Shown: positions 32,090 to 37,456 of the stretch, one piece after another
Layout of the letters: each line of letters opens with the position of its first letter
Numbering within the stretch: the first letter of the stretch is position 1
Notes under the pieces: model-generated
What the model was told of the DNA's origin: nothing
What the model saw: the letters and a program-made list of their open reading frames with translations, nothing else
Databases searched by the model: none
Program-made: the position numbers and the translations under genes
Assembly: GCF_024539675.1 (NCBI RefSeq)
Contig: NZ_JAHHIT010000012.1
Coordinates: forward strand, 1-37,456
From: Streptomyces hilarionis
Lineage (GTDB): Bacteria; Actinomycetota; Actinomycetes; Streptomycetales; Streptomycetaceae
DNA length: 37,456 nucleotides
Reading direction: 5' to 3'

Positions 32090-32200
32090 AACCTACCCCC
32101 GGGTACGGCGGTCATGGCCGTCCCGGGACCGCGCCGCGGTCCCCGACCCGGTGAAGCCGCGTCGCCGGAGGTGAGTGCGACCCCGAACGGCGGATACCTT
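32090..32200. promoter_or_regulatory. Divergent pair of leaderless promoters
   Basis: The 123-base gap between the AidB-like and YihY-like genes has TAGGTT (32095-32090, minus strand) six bases before one ATG and TACCTT (32195-32200, plus strand) six bases before the GTG of the other. Neither start has a ribosome binding site. No clear -35 on either strand. Confidence 0.5.
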
Positions 32201-32206
32201 TAGGGC

Positions 32207-33424
32207 GTGCAGCCAGCAAGTCAGTCACCCGAGCAACCCGGGAGCCCCGCCGGGCGTCTCCACCGGGCGCGTGCCCTCTACCGGAACGTCTCCAAGCGGC
32301 GGACCGCCTGGCTGCTGTTGAAGGACACCGTCAATTCCTGCGTCGAGTACCGCATCCTCGGACTCGCCGCCGAAGCCGCCTTCTTCACGCTGCTGTCCGT
32401 GCCGCCGCTGCTGCTCAGCCTCATCGGCCTGCTCGGCTACGTCGACGACTGGACCGGCACCGACACCATCACCAGCCTGGAGACCAACCTCATCGAGGCC
32501 TCGCGCACGGTCCTGTCCGACAAGGGCGTGCGGCAGATCGCCCAGCCGATCCTGGACGACGTGCTGAAGGGCGGCCGTCCCGACGTCATCTCCATAGGCT
32601 TCCTGTTCGCCCTGTGGTCCGGGTCGCGCGCGGTGAACGTCTTCATCGACACCATCACCGTCATGTACGGCCTCGACGGCGTGCGCGGCATCGTCAAGAC
32701 GCGGCTGGTGGCGTTCCTGCTGTTCGTCGCGGCCCTGCTGATCGGCTCGGTCGCGCTGCCGCTGATGGTCGCGGGACCGGACGCGGTGGTGCGGATCGTG
32801 CCGTGGTCGACGACCGTCGTGCAGGTGCTGTACTGGCCGGTGGTCATCGTGCTGTCGGTGGCCTTCCTGACCACGCTCTACCACGTCTCCGTGCCCGTGC
32901 GGTCACCGTGGATCGAGGACGTCCCCGGCGCGCTCGTGGCCCTCGCCATGTGGGTGCTGGGCAGCTTCCTGCTGCGGATCTACCTGACGAGCACGATCGA
33001 GGGCGCCACCATCTACGGCTCCCTCGCGGCTGCCGTGGCCGTCCTGCTGTGGATCGGGGTGTCCGCCTTCGCCGTGCTGGTGGGGGCCGCCGTCAACGCG
33101 GCGATCGACCGCGTCTGGCCGGCCGCCGCGACCGCCGCGGCCCGCGCCGCCAACGAGCGTATGCGTCAGGAGGAGGCCGCGGAGTACGTCGCCCGCATGG
33201 CGCTGGCCCGCGCCCACGAGGACGACGACCCGGACGACCCCGACATGCCGTCCGAGTTCCCGGAGAGGTGGTCGCGCTTCCTCCCGCCGGAGGACGTGAC
33301 CGCCCGCCTGCGCGCCCACGTGAAGAGCGCCCCGAAAGCGAACGGCGCGAACGGCGCGAACGGCGCCAATGGCGGGGACGACGGAGAAGGCGGGGACGGG
33401 GAGGAGGAACCTCCGCGGAAGTGA
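32207..33424 (+). CDS. YihY/BrkB family membrane protein
   Basis: 405 aa, GTG start directly behind a -10-like TACCTT and without a ribosome binding site. The core (about residues 30-300) has six hydrophobic segments in the family pattern: EYRILGLAAEAAFFTLLSVPPLLLSLIGLLG, FLFALWSGSRAVNVFIDTITVMYG, and IYGSLAAAVAVLLWIGVSAFAVLVGAAVNAAI near the end. A cytoplasmic tail of about 100 residues is charged and ends in an Asn-Gly-Ala repeat followed by an acidic stretch. The family was once called ribonuclease BN, an assignment later dropped; its true role is not known. The location should be the cytoplasmic membrane. Confidence 0.9.
   Translation: MQPASQSPEQPGSPAGRLHRARALYRNVSKRRTAWLLLKDTVNSCVEYRILGLAAEAAFFTLLSVPPLLLSLIGLLGYVDDWTGTDTITSLETNLIEASRTVLSDKGVRQIAQPILDDVLKGGRPDVISIGFLFALWSGSRAVNVFIDTITVMYGLDGVRGIVKTRLVAFLLFVAALLIGSVALPLMVAGPDAVVRIVPWSTTVVQVLYWPVVIVLSVAFLTTLYHVSVPVRSPWIEDVPGALVALAMWVLGSFLLRIYLTSTIEGATIYGSLAAAVAVLLWIGVSAFAVLVGAAVNAAIDRVWPAAATAAARAANERMRQEEAAEYVARMALARAHEDDDPDDPDMPSEFPERWSRFLPPEDVTARLRAHVKSAPKANGANGANGANGGDDGEGGDGEEEPPRK
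33338..33374 (+). repeat. Short in-frame tandem repeat in the YihY tail
   Basis: A 9-base unit (GCGAACGGC-like) is repeated about four times and encodes (Asn-Gly-Ala) repeats ending Asn-Gly-Gly near residues 380-392. Such slippage-prone repeats in a disordered tail are likely to vary between strains. Confidence 0.7.
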
Positions 33425-33454
33425 TCCCCCGCCCGGCCGGCGAGACCCCGCGCG

Positions 33455-33471
33455 GGCCTTCCCGGAGGGCC
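33455..33471 (+). terminator. Small hairpin after the YihY gene
   Basis: GGCCTTC-CCG-GAGGGCC forms a 7-bp stem including one G-U pair, 30 bases after the stop. It is short but the only stem in the gap before the AraC gene. Confidence 0.35.
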
Positions 33472-33558
33472 GAGCGCTACAGGACAGCGAGCTCGGGGCC
33501 CGGGGTGAAGGCCGCAGGCCGGGGCCGGGCGGGACAGCGGCTCGGGCCGTGTCCGGCG

Positions 33559-33564
33559 TAGGCT
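33559..33564 (+). promoter_or_regulatory. Leaderless -10 element of the AraC gene
   Basis: TAGGCT ends seven bases before the GTG at 33572, with no ribosome binding site between. It is close to the Streptomyces housekeeping -10 consensus. Confidence 0.6.
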
Positions 33565-33571
33565 GGCGGGC

Positions 33572-34282
33572 GTGTACGCGGAGCGGGCCTCACGGCTGGG
33601 CGGTGCGGTGGTGTGGACGACCACCCCGTCGACGCAGGCCGCCGCGCACCCGGCGCTCCCCGTGCTCCCCGACGGCTGCATGGACCTCCTGTGGAGCGAG
33701 GGCAGCCTGCTGGTCGCCGGACCGGACACCCGGGCCCACGTCCCCGAAGGCCCCTCGGCCTCCTGGTCGGGTCTGCGTTTCTTCCCCGGCTCCGCGCCCG
33801 CCCTCCTCGGCGTCCCGGCCCACGAACTGCGCGATCGCCGGGTGCGGTTGGCCGATCTGTGGCCGGCGCGCGAGGTGCGCCGCCTCAGCGACCGGATCGC
33901 CGCCGCACCGCACCCCGCGTCCGCACTGGAGGCGGTGGCGCTGGAGCGGGCCGAGCCGCCCGGGCCCGCGCTGCGCGCCCTGGTCTCGGCCCTCGCCGCG
34001 GGCCGTCCCGTCGCCGCGACCGCCGACGAACTCGGTCTCGGCGCACGCCAGTTGCACCGACGGTCCCTGAACGCCTTCGGCTACGGCCCCAAGACGCTGG
34101 CGCGGATCCTGCGTCTGCAACGGGCGCTGGCCCTGGCCCGTTCGGGTCTGCCGTACGCGCAGGCGGCGGCGGGGTCCGGTTACGCGGACCAGGCCCACCT
34201 GTCGCGCGACGTACGGGAGTTCACCGGTCTGACCCTGGGAGAACTCCTGCGCGGACGGGCCGGGACGGGCGAACCGCTCTGA
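33572..34282 (+). CDS. AraC family transcriptional regulator
   Basis: 236 aa, GTG start behind TAGGCT. The N-terminal half (VLPDGCMDLLWSEGSLLVAGPDT, GLRFFPGSAPALLGVPAHELRDRRV) is the small cupin-like domain, often called DUF6597, of one actinomycete AraC subgroup. The C-terminal half has the two helix-turn-helix units: AATADELGLGARQLHRRSLNAFGYGPKTLARILRLQRAL and GSGYADQAHLSRDVREFTGLTLGEL. It is convergent with a VOC-protein gene 56 bases away; AraC/VOC neighbours of this kind occur in other Streptomyces, so the VOC gene may be a target. The effector is unknown. Confidence 0.9.
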   Translation: MYAERASRLGGAVVWTTTPSTQAAAHPALPVLPDGCMDLLWSEGSLLVAGPDTRAHVPEGPSASWSGLRFFPGSAPALLGVPAHELRDRRVRLADLWPAREVRRLSDRIAAAPHPASALEAVALERAEPPGPALRALVSALAAGRPVAATADELGLGARQLHRRSLNAFGYGPKTLARILRLQRALALARSGLPYAQAAAGSGYADQAHLSRDVREFTGLTLGELLRGRAGTGEPL

Positions 34283-34338
34283 GGGCACACCGCGGGCCCG
34301 GGGCCGGGTGTCCGCGGCGCGCGTCCTCGCCCGGCCGG

Positions 34339-34734
34339 CTACCCGGGCAGCGGCGCGAACAGGTCGACGCCGTTGCCGTCGGGGTCGAGCACGATGGCGT
34401 ACCGCTGGCCCCAGAAGGCGTCGAACGGGCTCAGCTCGCCGGGGTGGCCGGCGCCCACCAGGTCCTCGTAGAGCGTGTCGACCTCGCCGGGCGAGTCGCA
34501 GCGCAGCGCGAGCGAGGCGCGGGCGCCGCCGGACGGAGGCCGCCACCGCGGGTGGAACGAGCGGACGGTGTCCTCGGTGTCGAGCAGCAGCCGCAGCCCG
34601 CCGGGCAGCCCGGCCTCTGCGTGGGGTTCGCCCTCGGCGCCCTCGGCGAACGCGAAGCCGAGCCGGCGGTAGAAGGAGACGGAGGCGGCCATGTCGGAGA
34701 CGACCAGGCCGATGGCATCGAAACGTGCACTCAT
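34339..34734 (-). CDS. VOC (glyoxalase/bleomycin-resistance fold) protein
   Basis: 131 aa, one complete VOC domain: FDAIGLVVSDMAASVSFYRRLGFAF at the N-terminus, GGLRLLLDTEDT, ASLALRCDSPGEVDTLYEDLVGAGH, then YAIVLDPDGNGVDLFAPLPG. The first strand lacks the metal-binding His of glyoxalase I (it has a Gly-Leu-Val-Val context), so it may be a binding rather than a catalytic protein. ATG 34734 is preceded after six bases by TACCGT and has no ribosome binding site, pointing to a leaderless mRNA. Confidence 0.88.
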   Translation of the reverse strand: MSARFDAIGLVVSDMAASVSFYRRLGFAFAEGAEGEPHAEAGLPGGLRLLLDTEDTVRSFHPRWRPPSGGARASLALRCDSPGEVDTLYEDLVGAGHPGELSPFDAFWGQRYAIVLDPDGNGVDLFAPLPG

Positions 34735-34740
34735 GGGGCC

Positions 34741-34746
34741 ACGGTA
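34741..34746 (-). promoter_or_regulatory. Leaderless -10 element of the VOC gene
   Basis: On the minus strand TACCGT ends six bases before the ATG at 34734. No ribosome binding site and no clear -35. Confidence 0.5.
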
Positions 34747-34809
34747 GGCAGAGCCGGGGCGACCGGTCTTGAAGGAAACGGACACGCCGGCGACCAAGGG
34801 GCCGCCCCC

Positions 34810-34905
34810 GTTCACGGCACCACACCAGCGGATCGGGACCCCGACTTCCTCGCTCATCTGCGCGGCGGGCTCCTGTGGGCGGCCCGTGCCGCGCCGGACA
34901 AGTGA
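34810..34905 (+). pseudogene. Possible C-terminal remnant of a ThuA-domain gene
   Basis: The frame ending at the TGA 34903-34905 reads VHGTTPADRDPDFLAHLRGG followed by LLWAARAAPDK. The last strand and helix of ThuA-domain proteins, as I remember them, read much like this (GHTP-x-DPDFLAHLRGGLLWAAG). Upstream of codon GTT 34810 the frame gives no ThuA-like sequence and runs into the antisense of the VOC gene, so only about 31 codons remain. It sits in the 330-base gap between the VOC and lyase genes, which otherwise holds the VOC promoter and two inverted repeats. Chance similarity over so short a piece cannot be excluded. Confidence 0.45.
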
Positions 34906-34994
34906 CGTTTCTTCGGTGAACCGCTTGCGCCATCGGGGTGACCGGGGGCCGCGCGGCGGACGGCGTCCGCCGCGCGCACGGCGATCCTCTTGTC

Positions 34995-35040
34995 TCGGAA
35001 ACCTGTTCCGAATCGCCCTTCCGGAAAGACGTACCGGAAG
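34995..35040 (+). promoter_or_regulatory. Two inverted repeats upstream of the lyase gene
   Basis: TCGGAA-ACCTG-TTCCGA (34995-35011) and CTTCCGG-N9-CCGGAAG (35018-35040) lie 26 bases apart, centre to centre. All four arms share a TTCCG(A/G) core. They end ten bases before the AGGAGG of the lyase gene, so a bound protein, or a hairpin in the mRNA leader, could control it. Confidence 0.5.
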
Positions 35041-35064
35041 AGGCCATCCAGGAGGAGCCCCACC

Positions 35065-35994
35065 GTGACCTACGGGACCAGACTGCGCGAGCGTATCGCC
35101 GGCCCCGGGACGAATCCGCTGATCGGCGTGTACGACATGTACTCGGCGTCGATCGCGGCACAGCACTACGACGGGATGTTCGTCTCGGGATTCGGATTCG
35201 CGGCCTCCTACTACGGGCTGCCGGACATCGGCTTCATCGCCTGGCCGGACATGATGGCCTTCGTGCAGCGGTTGCGGGGCGCGTTCCCACGGCACCACCT
35301 GCTCGTGGACATCGACGACGGGTACGTCGACCCGGAGGTCGCCTGCCACGTGGTGGAGGGGCTGGAGCGCATCGGCGCCTCCGGCGTCATCCTGGAGGAC
35401 CAGAAGCGGCCGCGCCGCTGCGGGCACGCGGACGGCAAGCAGGTGCTGCCGTTGCACGAGTACCTCGCCAAGCTGGACATGGTGCTGGCGACCCGCGCGG
35501 ACCTGGTCGTGGTCGCCCGCACGGACGCCACGGACGAGAAGGACATCCTCCACCGCGCGGAGGCGCTCGCCGCCACCGACGCGGACGTCGTCCTGGTCGA
35601 CGGCGTCCGCAGCGTGGAGTGGATCCGCCGGATCCGTGCCGTGGTCGGCGACAAGCCGCTGCTGTTCAACCAGATCGCCGGCGGCAAGTCGCCCCGGCTG
35701 TCCCTCGGCGAGCTGTCCGACCTCGGTGTGGACGTGGCGATCTACAGCACCCCCTGTCTGTTCGCGGCCCACGAGGCGATGCACTCGGCCCTCGCGGACC
35801 TGAAGCGGACGGACGGACGGCTGCCCGCGTCCGACGCGGCGAACGGGGTGGGGGTGGCGACCGCGACCCGGCTCCTGGAGGCCAACATCGCGCACCGCCG
35901 CCCGGCGCCGGAGAACCCCGTCCACCGGCCGGACACGACGGGCGGGCACACCGCGCAGGAACCGACGGCCGAGGCGGTGTCCGCGGGCCGGTGA
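35065..35994 (+). CDS. Isocitrate lyase/PEP mutase family protein
   Basis: 309 aa, GTG start with a perfect AGGAGG nine bases upstream. It is of the family in its order of motifs: LIGVYDMYSASIAAQHYDGMFVSG, LLVDIDDGYVDPEVAC (metal-binding Asp cluster), and GVILEDQKRPRRCGHADGKQVLPLHEYLAKL. The CGH segment holds the lyase catalytic cysteine. The PEP mutase signature EDK-x5-NS is absent, so a C-C bond lyase such as a 2-methylisocitrate-type or oxaloacetate-type enzyme is more likely than a phosphonate-forming mutase. The C-terminal 40 residues are a variable tail. No phosphonate or propionate genes are near. A pair of inverted repeats precedes it. Confidence 0.85.
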   Translation: MTYGTRLRERIAGPGTNPLIGVYDMYSASIAAQHYDGMFVSGFGFAASYYGLPDIGFIAWPDMMAFVQRLRGAFPRHHLLVDIDDGYVDPEVACHVVEGLERIGASGVILEDQKRPRRCGHADGKQVLPLHEYLAKLDMVLATRADLVVVARTDATDEKDILHRAEALAATDADVVLVDGVRSVEWIRRIRAVVGDKPLLFNQIAGGKSPRLSLGELSDLGVDVAIYSTPCLFAAHEAMHSALADLKRTDGRLPASDAANGVGVATATRLLEANIAHRRPAPENPVHRPDTTGGHTAQEPTAEAVSAGR

Positions 35995-36160
35995 CCCTGC
36001 GGCCCGCGACGCGTTCCGGGCGGGGGACGCGGGGCGCGGAATGGGCGCGCGGGCGACCGGGGGAGCCGGGGTGTGCAGTGTGGGGTGCGGACAGGCGGGA
36101 GCCCGGGTGCGGGGCCGCGCCGGAGCGGCGAGCGGCCTGGGTGATGAAGGGCCTGAGGCG

Positions 36161-37204
36161 TCAGAGCCGCGGAGGTGCGGCGCTGGAGCGCTGCACGAGC
36201 CGGGTCGACAGTTCGGTCCGCGTGCCCTCCGGCCGCTCCCCGTCCATCATCCGCACCAGCAGGCGCAGCGCGGTCGCCGCCGTCTCCGCGAGCGGCTGGC
36301 GGACCGTGGTCAGCGCGGGGGTGGTCCAGCGGGACTCGGGCAGGTCGTCGAAACCGACCACGCTGACGTCGTGCGGAATCCGTAACCCCCGCTCCGCCAG
36401 GGCCCGGTAGGCGCCCAGGGCCATGCGGTCGGAGCAGACGAAGACGGCCGTCGGCGGCACGGCCAGGTCCAGGAGCTCGTGTGTGCGCCGGTGGGCGAGG
36501 GCCTCGTCGAAGCCGCCGTCGCGGACGTACTCGGGGTGCTGCGCGAGGCCGGCCGCGGCCAGCGCGGAGCGGTAGCCGGCGACCCGGGCGCCGCTGCACA
36601 TCCTCCGGCTCGGCCCGGTGATCACGGCGATCCGCTCGTGACCGAGGGCCAGCAGGTGTTCGGTCGCCGTCACCCCGCCCTGCCAGTTCGCCGCGCCCGT
36701 CGACACGACCCCGGCGGGGGGCTCCAGAACGGGATCGATCATCACGAACGGGATGCGGTGCTGCGCCAGCCAGGCGTACTGGGACCGCGTCAGCTCCGCG
36801 AGATCGAACAGGACCCCTGCCGAGCCTCGCACGGTCAGCCGGTCCAGCCACCCCCGTCGCGGGCGTCCGGCGGGGGTGCGGGAGAGGGCGGCGGAGACGA
36901 CGAGGTCCAGCCCCGCTTCGTGCGCCGCCTCCTCGACGCCCCGCAGGACCGCGCCGGACCGCGAGTCGTCCAGCGAGTGCACGACGAGGTCCACCAGCCG
37001 GGGCGGCTTGGACGCGTCGAACCGGGGCCGGCGCACGTATCCGAGCCGGTCCAGCGCCTCCGTCACACGGCGCCGGGTCTCGGGAGCGACGTCCTCCCGC
37101 CCGTTGACCACCTTGGACGCGGTCGGGACGGACACGCCCGCCTCACGGGCCACGACCGCCAGGGTCGGCCCGGCCGCCACGCCCGCACCCGCCGTGCGCA
37201 CCAT
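36161..37204 (-). CDS. LacI family transcriptional regulator
   Basis: 347 aa, ATG 37204 with GGAGAGG about nine bases upstream. The N-terminal helix-turn-helix and hinge are clear: TLAVVAREAGVSVPTASKVVNGREDVAPETRRRVTEALDRLGY. The sugar-binding domain follows: LVDLVVHSLDDSRSGAVLRGVEEAA, GVLFDL, HERIAVITGPSRRMCSGARVAGYRSAL, VFVCSDRMALGAYRALAERGLRIPHDVSVVGFDDLPESRWTTPALTTVRQP. It should repress a sugar-utilisation system, probably one starting just beyond the right edge, and its own gene: a LacI-type palindrome overlaps its promoter. It is convergent with the lyase gene. Confidence 0.93.
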   Translation of the reverse strand: MVRTAGAGVAAGPTLAVVAREAGVSVPTASKVVNGREDVAPETRRRVTEALDRLGYVRRPRFDASKPPRLVDLVVHSLDDSRSGAVLRGVEEAAHEAGLDLVVSAALSRTPAGRPRRGWLDRLTVRGSAGVLFDLAELTRSQYAWLAQHRIPFVMIDPVLEPPAGVVSTGAANWQGGVTATEHLLALGHERIAVITGPSRRMCSGARVAGYRSALAAAGLAQHPEYVRDGGFDEALAHRRTHELLDLAVPPTAVFVCSDRMALGAYRALAERGLRIPHDVSVVGFDDLPESRWTTPALTTVRQPLAETAATALRLLVRMMDGERPEGTRTELSTRLVQRSSAAPPRL

Positions 37205-37289
37205 GCGGAACCACCTCTCCGGCCCGCCCGAGGGCCAGCGAAAGTTCGACCAGCGCCGCGAGGGCCCGCCGTCGGGGCGACCGCTCGCA

Positions 37290-37308
37290 GAAAGCGCTTG
37301 CTATCCTA
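37290..37308. promoter_or_regulatory. LacI-type operator overlapping a promoter
   Basis: GAAAGCGCTTGC (37290-37301) matches the LacI-family centre (AAGCGCTT palindrome at 37292-37299). On the minus strand TAGGAT (37308-37303) is a -10 just upstream, so the start of the lacI transcript would fall inside the operator. TATCCT on the plus strand could serve a divergent gene. The rest of 37205-37456 shows no gene. Confidence 0.65.
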
Positions 37309-37456
37309 GGGGTGCCCCGGCACGGCGGGAAGACGCCGGGTGACGCGGGATCATGGACGTCCGGAAAGCCCCCTGTCCGGGCGGGCGCGCCACCACGACG
37401 ACCGGCCCGGGTCGGGCGCGTACCGCTGGAGGGTGGCTGGTGCGGGGGCGGTGGCG

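Noticed and set aside
34769..35068. Open frame over the gap between the VOC and lyase genes
   Set aside because: It has Arg/Pro/Gly-rich shadow composition, no ribosome binding site, and overlaps the inverted repeats and the lyase ribosome binding site.
1..37456. tRNA or rRNA genes, insertion sequences, attachment sites, CRISPR arrays
   Set aside because: I looked on both strands and saw no cloverleaf sequences, transposase or integrase motifs, flanking direct repeats or regularly spaced repeats.

Overview
The window reads as chromosomal DNA of a Streptomyces or very close actinomycete. It has very high GC with strong third-position GC bias and many GTG starts. Several genes have a -10-like hexamer six or seven bases before the start codon and no ribosome binding site. 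Some families are typical of the genus: a SAV2148-type HEPN protein, an OleD-type macrolide glycosyltransferase, a sugar ABC importer without its own ATPase, and a sulfite reductase/cys operon. I found no tRNA or rRNA gene, insertion sequence, integrase, phage gene or CRISPR array.

Layout. 1-7.9 kb: glycogen debranching enzyme glgX (-); a pair of secreted proteins that together look like one copper amine oxidase cut into its N-terminal domains and its catalytic domain (+); a SAV2148-family HEPN/PLD-like protein and a DEDDh exonuclease (+); an aminoglycoside-phosphotransferase-like kinase (-). 8.1-12.5 kb: a sugar importer (two permeases and a lipoprotein, overlapping starts and stops), then an OleD-like glycosyltransferase with a perfect inverted repeat between its -35 and -10. 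12.5-17 kb: a convergent terminator, an MMPL exporter (-), a DUF1697 protein and a PanE-like reductase (+).

17-26.6 kb is the core of the window: a minus-strand sulfur assimilation block read as leader peptide, sir, zinc-ribbon protein, cysH, cysC, cysD, cysN, ssuA, ssuB, ssuC, sirohydrochlorin chelatase. It would import sulfonates (Ssu), activate sulfate to APS (CysDN) and PAPS (CysC), reduce APS to sulfite (CysH) and sulfite to sulfide (Sir). The chelatase can supply the siroheme that Sir needs. Ahead of sir lies an unlisted 27-codon ORF ending in Ala-Ile-Cys-Pro-Ala-Ser, followed by a hairpin with a U-run and preceded by a promoter-like element under a palindrome. I read this as a cysteine-responsive attenuator.

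26.7-37.5 kb: a GNAT acetyltransferase and a secreted protein of unknown function (-); a GAF-domain regulator and an AidB-like acyl-CoA dehydrogenase (-); a YihY/BrkB membrane protein, an AraC regulator (+) and a VOC protein (-); a short ThuA-like remnant; an isocitrate-lyase/PEP-mutase family lyase preceded by two inverted repeats (+); and a LacI regulator (-) with a LacI-type operator over its own promoter at the right edge.

The most interesting items are the split copper amine oxidase with an altered cofactor motif, the sulfur-operon leader, the operator/leaderless promoter of the glycosyltransferase, and the large share of genes that appear to be leaderless. All functions are from reading sequence and remembered families; no search was run.
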